A stretch of 33,005 bases of DNA from Candidatus Woesearchaeota archaeon (GCA_019322475.1 JAHWIN010000007.1:1-33005), one strand, 5' to 3'. Positions 1 to 8,204 are shown, counted from the stretch's first letter. The notes: generated by a model not told the origin, from the letters alone. Program-made: numbers and translations.

Positions 1-241
1 CTGCTGCATTGCCATTTACGGATATGACTGGATGTTTTGCCTGCAAAAGAAGCGAAGCAGAAGCGCCTATAGCTTTCATGGCAAAGCTTCTGGTCTTTTC
101 TCCTATAAGATAGTCAAAAGCCTCTCCTCTCCCATGGGCCATAAGGCCATGTATGGATGTTATCCCATTTTTGACGCCTTCAGCTATAACATCTCTTGTC
201 TTAAGGCTCTCATATCTTGGATGGGATTTAGGTACAGCCAT
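1..241 (-). CDS. 4-phosphopantoate--beta-alanine ligase (archaeal phosphopantothenate synthetase), 5' part only
   Basis: The N-terminal 80 residues are present; the gene runs off the left edge. The enzyme joins 4-phosphopantoate and beta-alanine with ATP to give 4'-phosphopantothenate, the archaeal replacement for bacterial PanC. The translated start MAVPKSHPRYESLKTRDVI, then MAHGRGEAFDYLIGEKT and the HPVISVNGNAA stretch, matches what I know of this family. The ATG lies 4 bases after the stop of the preceding membrane-protein gene, and pantoate kinase, which makes its substrate, is two genes upstream in the same operon. That context strongly supports the call. Confidence 0.88.
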   Translation of the reverse strand, partial: MAVPKSHPRYESLKTRDVIAEGVKNGITSIHGLMAHGRGEAFDYLIGEKTRSFAMKAIGASASLLLQAKHPVISVNGNAA

Positions 242-245
242 ATTA

Positions 246-923
246 TCACTCAAAATCTGCAATGCCTTCTGCCTCAATAGTTTCTATGTTGTATTCCTTG
301 ATCCCGCTGACAGCAAAGCCTGTTATCCCTATCCTATCCGGATCAAAGATGCCTGAAGCTATCTCCATCCTGTCAAAATAGATCTTCTGTGCCCCCCCTT
401 CCTGGAACGTATAGACCAGCTCATGCCTGTTTCCGTCGAGAAAAACAACCTCCCTGGACCTCATCATAGGAAGCCCTCCCTCAAATACAGAATCATGCAC
501 ATTATACCTTAAGGCCAGGCCGGGAATCGCCTTTGACTCTGCAAAGATCACATACTTTGGCACCTTGTTAAACCTGGAGATGACCCTGTCCATAAGAAGT
601 TTCATGTCAAACCTGGCTGTCCCTTCCTTTGTATTGGGAAAATCGCCTTCAAGATTAAGCCTGACAGCAAGTGCCGGCTCTTCCTCTATCTTGCTGGTAT
701 GCTCGCCCAAGAAAAATGCCAGCTTTATGAAGATAACGATAAGCAGAGCTACAACAACAAGGTTCACAGCCCTCTTCCTGCCTGCCCTCCTTGTTTTCGC
801 ACTGGTTTTTCTTTTAGGAACTGTACTGGTCTTTTTAGGACTGTGCATTTTTTTCCCAAAAGCCTTGCCTTTAAGGGCAACTTTGCCGCCCTTGACACTC
901 TTTTTATTTTTTGCCGTTTTCAT
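246..923 (-). CDS. Uncharacterised membrane-anchored protein within the CoA operon
   Basis: I do not recognise this 225-aa protein. Residues 1-51 are extremely basic (K/R-rich), followed by one strong hydrophobic segment at about 53-72 (VNLVVVALLIVIFIKLAFFL) and a roughly 150-residue tail. The tail is rich in beta-type hydrophobic alternation and includes a region near residues 135-210 that could be a beta-sandwich. The basic stretch before the segment predicts an N-in, C-out anchor. Its ATG overlaps the stop of pantoate kinase by four bases (ATGA) and its stop lies 4 bases before the phosphopantothenate synthetase start, so it is co-translated with CoA enzymes. Nothing links it mechanistically to CoA synthesis. 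Confidence 0.85.
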   Translation of the reverse strand: MKTAKNKKSVKGGKVALKGKAFGKKMHSPKKTSTVPKRKTSAKTRRAGRKRAVNLVVVALLIVIFIKLAFFLGEHTSKIEEEPALAVRLNLEGDFPNTKEGTARFDMKLLMDRVISRFNKVPKYVIFAESKAIPGLALRYNVHDSVFEGGLPMMRSREVVFLDGNRHELVYTFQEGGAQKIYFDRMEIASGIFDPDRIGITGFAVSGIKEYNIETIEAEGIADFE

Positions 924-1801
924 ATCAGTTCAGCGCCCCTTTTGGATATTTTAGCCTTGCTGCACCCCCTGAAAGGGATATCTGCAAAGACCGCATTCCC
1001 AAGCATCATCATCGAAGCGTTCCCTCCATTATCCTCAACAGCCTTTATTAAATTTTTTACCCTCTTATCAGTGAGTAAACCGCTCTCAGCAGAAAAATCC
1101 TTTGATATCCTTATTACCCTTCCCAACAGCTCTTTCTTTGCCTTAATGCTAAGCCTGCCTTCAGCCTTTCTGGAGCGCTTTGCCTGCAGGAACAATCCCG
1201 CTGCCTTTTTTAGCGCCCTGTCCCCTGCCTTGTTTATCCTCCTTGCCTTTACCGTATCATTGATTATGTCCTTTGTCTTTATCCTGCTGATAAGGCGATA
1301 GTATACATCTATCCCCTCTACCCCAAAGCTTACCCCCTCAAGGGGCTTTCCTTTCTTCAGCTTCATGTTGAACCCACCATGGAACTGTCCGCCTACATCC
1401 CCCAACCCTGTTCCGTTGGCAGCCTCTGAGCTGTGTGCTATCATTGCCAGCTCTTTTTTGTCCTTCCCTAATCCAAGCAAGGAATTGATCGCATAAGCAG
1501 AAGCCAAAGCAGAAGCCCCGCTTATCCCAAACCCTGCTCCAGCCGGAAGCTGGTCCCTTATCTCGATCCTGACAGGCTGCTTAGTAAGGGCGCCTATAAC
1601 ATCCATAACAGTAGGAAAAACTATCCTCTTCCCATCCGCATATATCTCTGTCCTGCCTGTCCTGCCTGCCTCTGCCTTTACTATAACTCCCTTATCCAAA
1701 GTAAACCCTACGCCCAGGCTGTGCCTCTTAGAAAGATCCTTATCGCCAACTATCCTAAATATGCAGCTTACGTTTCCAGGTGCAAATGCCCTTGCATTCA
1801 T
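920..1801 (-). CDS. Pantoate kinase (archaeal PoK, GHMP kinase family)
   Basis: This 293-aa protein phosphorylates pantoate to 4-phosphopantoate using ATP, the first step of the archaeal PoK/PPS route that replaces PanC and pantothenate kinase. The GHMP phosphate-binding motif PAGAGFGISGASALAS is at residues 86-101, with the N-terminal RAFAPGNVSCIF strand typical of archaeal PoK. A second glycine-rich motif (GGNASMMMLGNAVF) lies near the C-terminus. The start overlaps the coaBC stop by four bases (ATGA, 1798-1801), indicating translational coupling. The next enzyme, phosphopantothenate synthetase, is encoded two genes downstream. Length and motifs fit the family well. Confidence 0.92.
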   Translation of the reverse strand: MNARAFAPGNVSCIFRIVGDKDLSKRHSLGVGFTLDKGVIVKAEAGRTGRTEIYADGKRIVFPTVMDVIGALTKQPVRIEIRDQLPAGAGFGISGASALASAYAINSLLGLGKDKKELAMIAHSSEAANGTGLGDVGGQFHGGFNMKLKKGKPLEGVSFGVEGIDVYYRLISRIKTKDIINDTVKARRINKAGDRALKKAAGLFLQAKRSRKAEGRLSIKAKKELLGRVIRISKDFSAESGLLTDKRVKNLIKAVEDNGGNASMMMLGNAVFADIPFRGCSKAKISKRGAELI

Positions 1802-3021
1802 ATTATCAGGCCTAAAATCTTTTTTGCGATATGTCTTTTGCTTCCCTTAACATGGTCTATCTTCCCATCTCTTCCCAGTATATAAACATCATTCTTCTCA
1901 GAACCAAAAACACCTTTGCCGACATCATTAGCCACGACAAGGTCAGCGCCGGACCTCTTCATCAAAGAGCCTGCCTTTTGGATAAGCTCCTTCCTGCTTA
2001 CATCATGCTCTGCCTTAAAGCCTACAAGCTTTATCGCCCTGTTTATTTTCTTTATATCCTCTATTATCTTCCTGTTACGTTTAAGCCTCAGCACAAAGCT
2101 GGTTTTCCCCTTAGAGCTGATCTTCTTTCCTGATACTTTGCCTGCAGAGAAATCACCGACAGCTGCAGCATGGATGATTATATCATTATCCTTAAGATGT
2201 TTCCTTATCTCCCTGAACATATCATCTGACGACTTCACTCTTATATCCTCAGATATGCCTCCAGGCTCAATATCTGTCCTGCCCCTTATCAAAGTAACTG
2301 TTGCCCCTAGCCTCGCAGCCTCCTCTGCAGTATATATCCCCATCTTTCCGGAGCTCTTGTTCGTTATGACCCTCACAGGGTCTATCTCTTCAGAAGTTGC
2401 CCCTGCCGTGACTATTATCTTTTTTCCTGACAACGGATTCATGGGCCCTGAAACGCCCTTTCTCCCTTTTCCCCCTGCCAGCTTCCTTATGTCTCTTATT
2501 ATCTTCCTTGTATCTGCCAGCCTTCCAGGCCCTGAATACCCGCACGCTAATCTTCCCTTTTCAGGCTCAACAAAAAGATATCCCCACCTTTTCAGCTTAG
2601 AAACATTATCCTGCACTATCCTGTTCTCCCACATCTTGCAGTTCATGGCAGGGCATATAAGGACAGGAGCCTTAGTCGCCATCACAGACGCTGTCAGAAG
2701 ATCATCAGCTATCCCGTTAGCTATCTTTCCTAGGGTATTGGCTGTTGCAGGGCATATCACAAAAACATCAGCCATATCTGCCAATGAGATGTGCTCTGTC
2801 TTCTCCCTTTTCAGGTAATCCTTATAGCTCCATCCCTTATAGAACATCTCAGTATGTACCTTCTTTCCCAAAGCTTTTTCTATCTCCTTCTTATCCATCA
2901 GCTTAGAGGCATTTTTTGTCATTATAATCTCTATATTGAAATCGCCCTTTAAGGCTTTCACTGCATCAACAGCCTTAAAGCAGGCTATGCTGCCTGTAAC
3001 CCCTATGACAATGGTCTTCAT
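1798..3021 (-). CDS. coaBC: Bifunctional phosphopantothenoylcysteine decarboxylase/phosphopantothenate-cysteine ligase
   Basis: This 407-aa fusion couples 4'-phosphopantothenate to cysteine (CoaB) and decarboxylates the product to 4'-phosphopantetheine (CoaC, FMN-dependent). The CoaC half (about 1-180) has the GVTGSIA flavin loop, a histidine at 77 (EHISL), PAMN at 124-127 and a cysteine at 160 in ACGYSGPGRLAD. The CoaB half (about 198-407) carries VTAGATSEEIDPVRVITNKSSGKMG. A TATA-like TTTATAAAT 26 bases before the ATG suggests its own leaderless promoter, with pantoate kinase coupled downstream. Confidence 0.95.
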   Translation of the reverse strand: MKTIVIGVTGSIACFKAVDAVKALKGDFNIEIIMTKNASKLMDKKEIEKALGKKVHTEMFYKGWSYKDYLKREKTEHISLADMADVFVICPATANTLGKIANGIADDLLTASVMATKAPVLICPAMNCKMWENRIVQDNVSKLKRWGYLFVEPEKGRLACGYSGPGRLADTRKIIRDIRKLAGGKGRKGVSGPMNPLSGKKIIVTAGATSEEIDPVRVITNKSSGKMGIYTAEEAARLGATVTLIRGRTDIEPGGISEDIRVKSSDDMFREIRKHLKDNDIIIHAAAVGDFSAGKVSGKKISSKGKTSFVLRLKRNRKIIEDIKKINRAIKLVGFKAEHDVSRKELIQKAGSLMKRSGADLVVANDVGKGVFGSEKNDVYILGRDGKIDHVKGSKRHIAKKILGLII

Positions 3022-3042
3022 TGCCTGAGTAAGAATCCTTTT

Positions 3043-3051
3043 TATTTATAA
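3043..3051 (-). promoter_or_regulatory. TATA box for coaBC
   Basis: The minus strand reads TTTATAAAT here, centred 26 bases before the coaBC ATG. That is the archaeal spacing from TATA to transcription start, so the transcript would be leaderless or nearly so. Confidence 0.6.
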
Positions 3052-3098
3052 AAGTAATTGTTTGTTTGTATCCTAAGAAGCAGGTCTAGCCTGTCAGC

Positions 3099-3851
3099 CT
3101 ATCCAAAACTATGCTCTTTTCCTGGAAACCTTTTTTCCTTGACATCTCCATTATATTCCCTGACAGCCTCCCTTATCTCATCATTGATATGCGCATATCT
3201 CTTTGCAAACCTCGGCTTGAAGTCATCATACATCCCAAGCATGTCATTCAGTACGAGAACCTGCCCGTCGCAGTAAGGGCCTGCCCCTATCCCAATAGTA
3301 GGTATCTTAAGCCCTTCGGTTACCCTTCTGGCAGCATCCTGCTGGACCATCTCAAGAACCGCAGAAAAGCAGCCTGCATCCTCCAATGCAAGGCCCTCAT
3401 GCAGAAGCTTTTCCTCATCCCTGTGCACAGAAGGCTTTGTTGCAGTCTGGGGAAGATACCCTATATGGCCCATCACATCTATCCCTTTTCCGGAAAGGGC
3501 CTTGCATATCTCAGGCTTTCCCTCAACCTTGACAGCATCTGCCCCTGCCCCTATAAGAAGCCGTGCATTTCTAAGAGCCATATCTGCTGTCCTGTCAGAG
3601 CCGTAAGGCATGTCAGCGATGATAAAGCTCTTTTTTGCCCCTCTCCTGACAGCCCCTGTATGCCTGATGATATCCTGCATAGTGACCTTTTTGGTGGAAT
3701 CATAGCCCAGGACAACATTGCCCAAAGAATCCCCTACAAGTATCAAGTCTATCCCGATCTCCTCCAGGATCTTAGCCGTAGGATAATCATAACAGGTAAG
3801 TACAGTTATCTTCTCTCTCCTTTTCATAGTCACTATATCTTTTACGCCCAT
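3099..3851 (-). CDS. panB: 3-methyl-2-oxobutanoate hydroxymethyltransferase
   Basis: PanB transfers a hydroxymethyl group from methylene-tetrahydrofolate (or the archaeal pterin) to 2-oxoisovalerate, making ketopantoate, the pantoate precursor. With this start the protein is 250 aa and begins MGVKDIVTMKRREKITVLTCYDYPTAK. It has the metal-binding LVGDSLGNVVLGY motif (Asp41), IADMPYGS, VKVEGKPEI and IPTIGIGAGPYCDGQVLV. The open frame extends upstream to 3935, but the ATG at 3851 has an AAGGTG Shine-Dalgarno 4 bases before it and a TTTAAA box at about 3874-3879, and matches the usual family start. It sits directly upstream of coaBC. Confidence 0.94.
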   Translation of the reverse strand: MGVKDIVTMKRREKITVLTCYDYPTAKILEEIGIDLILVGDSLGNVVLGYDSTKKVTMQDIIRHTGAVRRGAKKSFIIADMPYGSDRTADMALRNARLLIGAGADAVKVEGKPEICKALSGKGIDVMGHIGYLPQTATKPSVHRDEEKLLHEGLALEDAGCFSAVLEMVQQDAARRVTEGLKIPTIGIGAGPYCDGQVLVLNDMLGMYDDFKPRFAKRYAHINDEIREAVREYNGDVKEKRFPGKEHSFG

Positions 3852-3924
3852 AAAGCACCTTGATATTGCAGGGTTTAAATTGTTTTCTATAGGGAAAGAG
3901 TAAAAAACTAATCCCTTAACTGAA

Positions 3925-4962
3925 TCACTCCACAACCTCAGTCCCTATCTTCTCCAAATCACAAAAGTCAGAGCTAAAGTTATAGGCCCCTGCATTCATA
4001 AACACCAGCTCATCGCCCTTCTTCGGGGAGGAAAGGTAGGCCCTGTACCTGAATATGTCCATGGAGCATGGCGTCATCCCTTTTATCACGTAAGGCCTTC
4101 CTTCATCCCTGCTGAGCTCCCCTTCCACGATCAGCTTCACAGGGACGATCAAAGCGTCCATGTCTGAGTTATAGACTGATGCGTTTACAGTTATGTTATT
4201 CCTGTCTATGGACATTATCCTTGTAACAAGCCTGACAGCAGGAGCAGATATATACCTGCCGGGCTCTATTATCACCTTGATTCCATGATTGTTTGCCCAT
4301 TCCCTAAGCTCCCTTATCCTGTCAAATATGGATATTATGACATCATCATTGGTATTAGCATAGAAAGAAGGCAGCCCCCCTCCTATGTCTATAAGGTCTA
4401 TCATCCCTATAACATCCTTCTCAAGGATATTGCAAAGCTCATACTTGATGTTCCACTCAGACATGTTCTGGGTCTTCCTGTGGAAATGTATCCCCAGCTT
4501 AAGGATGTTCTTATTGCCCCTTAACTCCCTTATCTTTTTGTTTACAGTATCTGAATCCATCCCAAAGACAAAATACTTCTCTGTCCTTATCGTATTTTCC
4601 CTAAGCCTTATCCTCAGGAGAAGGTTTATCTTAACATCATTATCTCCAAGAAAATTAAGAAGTATGTCCAGGTCAGCCTCATTATCCACTACAAAATGCC
4701 TTATCCCCATGCCTATGAGCTCCCTAATAAAAGAGATGTTCCATGCCTGAGCTAAAAAGATAACCCTGGACTTATCAGAGATATGCTTAAGCTCATTGGC
4801 AGAATGCACGCTGAACATGCTTTCTGTCCCTCTTTCTAAGATAGGCGTCACTTCCTGGTTGGTCTTTGAGCTGTAGGATACTATGTCTGCTGTCTGCTTA
4901 ACATTATTGTACTGCTCAAGAACCTTCCTTCTTGAAAGGATAAACTTAGCTTTGGGCATCAT
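3925..4962 (-). CDS. PLP-dependent fold-III decarboxylase (ornithine/diaminopimelate decarboxylase superfamily)
   Basis: This 345-aa protein belongs to the alanine-racemase-fold amino acid decarboxylases. Visible motifs are the Schiff-base lysine in YSSKTN (Lys33), the PLP-stacking HFHRKTQ at 159-165, DIGGGLP at 192-198 binding the PLP phosphate, EPGR at 233-236, and AGAYNF at 324-329. The substrate-recognition loop reads GMTPCSMDIFRY (295-306) instead of the ornithine-type GPTCDSLD or diaminopimelate-type GPxCESGD, so the substrate is not clear. Its ATG overlaps the deoxyhypusine synthase stop by four bases, which suggests it supplies a polyamine or precursor for hypusination; that link is inference from context. 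Confidence 0.85.
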   Translation of the reverse strand: MMPKAKFILSRRKVLEQYNNVKQTADIVSYSSKTNQEVTPILERGTESMFSVHSANELKHISDKSRVIFLAQAWNISFIRELIGMGIRHFVVDNEADLDILLNFLGDNDVKINLLLRIRLRENTIRTEKYFVFGMDSDTVNKKIRELRGNKNILKLGIHFHRKTQNMSEWNIKYELCNILEKDVIGMIDLIDIGGGLPSFYANTNDDVIISIFDRIRELREWANNHGIKVIIEPGRYISAPAVRLVTRIMSIDRNNITVNASVYNSDMDALIVPVKLIVEGELSRDEGRPYVIKGMTPCSMDIFRYRAYLSSPKKGDELVFMNAGAYNFSSDFCDLEKIGTEVVE

Positions 4963-6002
4963 CTTTGTAATCCCCCCTCATCTCTTGTCTCCTCCTTGTT
5001 CTTATCCCCTTTCTCCCCCCTGCTGTCTTTCCCATCTTCATCCTTCTCCTCTTTATCCCCTCTCCGCTTAAGCAATCCTTCCCCATCCAGCTGCTCCAGG
5101 GCATTTATCATGGCAAGCGGAAAATTTATCGTAACATCCCCTATCACTGTTGCTGCATCGCTCTCATCCTTCACCTTGCCCCATGACTTTGCCTCGTCTG
5201 TAGTGGCTCCTGACATGCTTCCTGATGTCTTATGCGCTGTGGTCATATAGACAGCATAGTCTGCGCCTCCGTTAAGCAAAGTGCTGAGTATAGCATGGTG
5301 CTTTGAGACGCTGCCTCCTAATGCTATCACCGCTTTCTTCTCATCATGAGATGTCGAAAATAGTATGTTCCCAAAGTCCTTGACAACATCAAGTATAAAG
5401 TCAGGGTGCTTCTGCTGGAAAAGGTAAAGATGGAAGCCGAAAGCCCCGTCTGTTATCGCAGGGCAGAATATCGGAACATCATTCCTGGCTGCCTGGCAGA
5501 GTATGGAATTATTGTCATCAAGCATCATCCCTATCTCCTTGAGCAGCTCAGAGACGGCCCACCTTCTCTTCCTTGCATAAAGCTCCCCCAGGATAGGCAT
5601 CATCCTGTCCTCAAACCTCATATAGCTCTCATTATTGACGAATATGTTCCCTACCCTATTTACCCCTTTCTCATGCAGCTCGACATCATCTGAAGAGAAA
5701 TTTCCTATCTTAAACCTCTCTCCGGAAGCCTTCATCATGTCCTCTTCTATCCCCCCTGCTGTAGTAACTATGATATCAGCCATCCCCAGGGATATAAGCT
5801 GGGCAAAAAATCCCCTAAGCCCAGACGTCACCATGTTTGATGTAAACGTTAAAAACACCCTTGCATTGTTCTTCTTCATCTTGACGATGACATCAGAGGC
5901 CTTCTTCAGCTCTATGCTTTGGTAGCCCAGGCTCTTGTAAGAATCGACAAGTTCCCTGACGCTCATCTTTTTCTTCCATCTGAAATCTTCGATATAATCC
6001 AT
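4959..6002 (-). CDS. dys: Deoxyhypusine synthase
   Basis: The enzyme moves the aminobutyl group of spermidine onto one lysine of aIF5A, using NAD. The 347-aa protein has FTSNMVTSGLRGFFAQL, VTTAGGIEEDMMK, the FCPAITDGAFG motif (180-189), GGSVSKHH (229-236) and TTDEAKSWGKVKDES, where Lys276 corresponds to the imine-forming lysine of human DHS. The frame is open from a GTG at 6011, but the ATG at 6002 has an AGGTGG Shine-Dalgarno 5 bases upstream and is preferred. Residues after about 313 form a 35-residue, highly charged K/E/D/G tail that is not part of the usual fold. The gene is coupled to the decarboxylase downstream by an ATGA overlap. Confidence 0.94.
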   Translation of the reverse strand: MDYIEDFRWKKKMSVRELVDSYKSLGYQSIELKKASDVIVKMKKNNARVFLTFTSNMVTSGLRGFFAQLISLGMADIIVTTAGGIEEDMMKASGERFKIGNFSSDDVELHEKGVNRVGNIFVNNESYMRFEDRMMPILGELYARKRRWAVSELLKEIGMMLDDNNSILCQAARNDVPIFCPAITDGAFGFHLYLFQQKHPDFILDVVKDFGNILFSTSHDEKKAVIALGGSVSKHHAILSTLLNGGADYAVYMTTAHKTSGSMSGATTDEAKSWGKVKDESDAATVIGDVTINFPLAMINALEQLDGEGLLKRRGDKEEKDEDGKDSRGEKGDKNKEETRDEGGLQR

Positions 6003-6057
6003 GAATACCACCTGTTAATATCATTTTGCCATGATGATTGCTCAAACTTGGCACATG

Positions 6058-6091
6058 CCCCTCAGCTTGCTGCGGCGGGGGTTTTTATTTT
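6058..6091. other. GC-rich hairpin with adjacent T-tract in the dys/tatD intergenic region
   Basis: CCCC (6058-6061) can pair with GGGG (6077-6080) around CAG/CTG, and a T-rich run follows on the plus strand (6082-6091). It stands out in an AT-rich 258-base divergent intergenic region. On the plus strand it resembles an intrinsic terminator with no gene in front of it; on the minus strand it would lie in or near the start of the dys leader. The rest of the spacer shows only the tatD TATA box and a TGCCA/TGGCA inverted repeat before dys. Confidence 0.35.
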
Positions 6092-6230
6092 TTCCTGATG
6101 CAGATTATTCCTGCAGCATTATTTTGTGTATAACCAAAAACTAGCTTTTTGAAAGCCTGACTATTGAAGAAATACAGCCTAAGATCCTGACTTCCTTACA
6201 GTATCCATAGCACATGAAAATAAAAGAATA

Positions 6231-6238
6231 TTTATAAA
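6231..6238 (+). promoter_or_regulatory. TATA box for the TatD-family gene
   Basis: TTTATAAA is centred 27 bases before the ATG at 6261, the expected spacing for a leaderless archaeal transcript. No Shine-Dalgarno is visible before that ATG, which agrees. Confidence 0.65.
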
Positions 6239-6260
6239 CATATCCTTTTTTCATCACCAT

Positions 6261-7028
6261 ATGCCATTGTTCATAGACGTGCACTGCCACCTTGACTTTG
6301 AAGGCCTGATAGAAAGGCTTGACAGCGTAATAAAAAACGCCAGGAACGCAGGGCTGAAAACAATAGTGACATCAGGGATAACCCCTGAAACTAACAGGAA
6401 GGCGCTGGAGATAGCATCAAAGTACCCTGATATTGTAAAGCCCTCCTTAGGGTTATATCCTATCGATGCGTTGTCAAGGGAAGGCCAAGATAAAAATTTA
6501 GATGTCGATAAAGAGCTGGAATTCTGGAATAAAAACAAAGGCAGGTTCATATCTATAGGGGAAGTCGGGCTGGACTACAAGAACGGAAAAGACAAGAAGA
6601 TGCAGAAAGAGGTCTTTGAAAAGGTATTAGATACAGCCAAGAAGCTGAAAAAGCCGGTTATCATACATTCAAGAAAAGCAGAGCTTGACGCCATCGGCAT
6701 CCTGGAATCCTCCGGCATAAAAAAAGTGGTCATGCACTGTTTCTCCGGAAGAAAACACCTGATAAAAAAGGCATATGATCTCGGATACTCTTTTTCTGTC
6801 CCGACAAATGTAGTAAGGCTCCAGCAGTTCCAGGAGATGGTCAGAGAGATAGACATAAACCGCCTTTTCTGCGAAACTGACTCCCCTTTTCTAAGCCCCT
6901 TCAGGGAAAAAAGAAATGAGCCAGCCTTTGTGGCAGAAAGCTACAAAAAGATAGCAGAGATAAAAGGGATGGATCTGGAAGAGGTCGAAAAAAACATCTG
7001 GATGAATTTTGAAAGGGTTTTTTTGTGA
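6261..7028 (+). CDS. tatD: TatD-family metal-dependent hydrolase (putative DNase)
   Basis: This 255-aa TIM-barrel hydrolase has the family metal ligands in order: DVHCHLDFE near the N-terminus, GEVGLDY at about 97-103, a histidine in IIHSRKAE, the histidine of HCFSG, and the aspartate of CETDSPF near 206. TatD proteins are two-metal hydrolases usually described as 3'-5' exonucleases or DNases; the cellular role in archaea is not settled. Length matches the family. It has its own leaderless promoter, is divergent from the dys operon, and has no clear operon partner. Confidence 0.92.
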   Translation: MPLFIDVHCHLDFEGLIERLDSVIKNARNAGLKTIVTSGITPETNRKALEIASKYPDIVKPSLGLYPIDALSREGQDKNLDVDKELEFWNKNKGRFISIGEVGLDYKNGKDKKMQKEVFEKVLDTAKKLKKPVIIHSRKAELDAIGILESSGIKKVVMHCFSGRKHLIKKAYDLGYSFSVPTNVVRLQQFQEMVREIDINRLFCETDSPFLSPFREKRNEPAFVAESYKKIAEIKGMDLEEVEKNIWMNFERVFL

Positions 7029-7118
7029 TGTTATATGGATAGTACATTATATACAGCTCATGAAATATAACTCTCATTATCCCAAAAGCTTAAATTAAAC
7101 TGCTTATTCTTGGAGCAG

Positions 7119-7964
7119 ATGGGAAAATTATTAAAAATTATGAGTAGTCTGCTTTGTCTTTACTTTACTTATTTTATCATAGAGAGTATAGGGGTAGCAA
7201 AGGATTATTTGAATGTGCATAAAAAATGGCTAGAAGAGAATATAAAGAATGAGCTTGTCATTAAGGATTTTTCAACAACAATAGATGAGAAGGTTAAAGA
7301 TCTAACTTTCGTAGGGGAATATTTTCCACACTACAATAGCAAAGAGTCAGATTTTGCTGGGAGGGTTGTTAAAAATTTTGACCTGGTTTTGAATAATAAG
7401 TACAAAGAAAAAGAAAAGAGTATTTCTAATCATGTTGCTGAATGGACTATATATGTTCCAGTTGAAATCAGTAAAGTTTATATAAACCTCGCAGAGGGAA
7501 GGTCTGCTAAAAATCCTCAGTTCAAAGACTTTGCAAGGGATTATGGTATACCTGTAAGATGGCTAGAAAAATGCAATTACGATGATTTGACCAATTTAAG
7601 CTATTCACAGGTAGCAAAAATAACAACAATGAGTTTAATATTGGGTACAATTGGGCCGTATTTGTATTGGACACACAAGAAAATTGTCTGCAACGAAGAC
7701 TCTAAGGAAGAATTCAAAAATGTAAATAGTGAAGATTTCATAAATAATATTTTAGGCATTGATGAACAAAAAACTAAGTTATCAAAGCAGTTATTAAGTT
7801 ATCTAAATCATGAAAAAGCTTCTAAGATATTAGTTGTTGTTGAAAAAGACGACCTTGAGGATATTTTGAGTTATCTAAGTTCTGAAATAAGATTAAAGCC
7901 AAAAGAAATATGGAGTAATTCAATGCTCCAGCATCCGCTCAAACCTCAGCATCCTTTGCCTTAA
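7119..7964 (+). CDS. Uncharacterised AT-rich protein with N-terminal membrane segment, 3' end possibly disrupted
   Basis: I do not recognise this 281-aa protein. It has one hydrophobic segment near residues 8-24 and another around 185-205 (TTMSLILGTIGPYLYW), with charged K/E/D/N-rich stretches between. Base composition is clearly more AT-rich than the core genes around it, suggesting recent acquisition. An upstream TTG at 7110 is in frame, but the ATG at 7119 sits about 25 bases after TTAAATTAAA (7090-7099), a good archaeal TATA position. The last 14 codons are antisense to the opposing gene ending at 7920, and the composition changes there, so the natural C-terminus may have been replaced. 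Confidence 0.6.
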   Translation: MGKLLKIMSSLLCLYFTYFIIESIGVAKDYLNVHKKWLEENIKNELVIKDFSTTIDEKVKDLTFVGEYFPHYNSKESDFAGRVVKNFDLVLNNKYKEKEKSISNHVAEWTIYVPVEISKVYINLAEGRSAKNPQFKDFARDYGIPVRWLEKCNYDDLTNLSYSQVAKITTMSLILGTIGPYLYWTHKKIVCNEDSKEEFKNVNSEDFINNILGIDEQKTKLSKQLLSYLNHEKASKILVVVEKDDLEDILSYLSSEIRLKPKEIWSNSMLQHPLKPQHPLP

Positions 7965-8204
7965 ACATTCCTTCTTAGGATCATTTGTAAATGATTTGTA
8001 TAATTCTCCTTTGAACCTGCAGTTGAACCTGCTGCTGCACAGGTTTATTATCCCTGAGATTCCTGTCATGTATCTGCAAACATTATCCTTCGGTAAGGAA
8101 TTGATGTACTGGGTAAACTCATCTTTGCTCTGCTCATCTAAGGCTCTGCCTGCCTTCAATTCCCTGAAAGCAAGCTGCTTGGCCCTTATCCGCTCTATAT
8201 CCAT
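7920..8204 (-). CDS. Small cysteine-containing protein, unknown function
   Basis: This 94-aa protein starts MDIERIRAKQLAFRELKAG and has four cysteines (CRYMTG, NLCSS, FNCRF, KKECLR) in its C-terminal half, a spacing that could bind metal, though there is no CxxC pair. The longest open frame extends to 8300. I chose the ATG at 8204 because a TATA-like CATATAAAG lies at about 8233-8241 on the minus strand; a TTG at 8222 after GGGGG is the alternative. It overlaps the 3' end of the opposing AT-rich gene by 45 bases. Its composition resembles the core genes more than that neighbour. I do not recognise the family. Confidence 0.5.
   Translation of the reverse strand: MDIERIRAKQLAFRELKAGRALDEQSKDEFTQYINSLPKDNVCRYMTGISGIINLCSSRFNCRFKGELYKSFTNDPKKECLRQRMLRFERMLEH

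Noticed and set aside
3852..3935. 28-residue N-terminal extension of PanB
   Set aside because: It would overlap the upstream stop and cover the TTTAAA box, while the ATG at 3851 has AAGGTG close before it and the family-typical N-terminus.
6003..6011. GTG start for deoxyhypusine synthase
   Set aside because: The GTG is part of the AGGTGG Shine-Dalgarno for the ATG at 6002.
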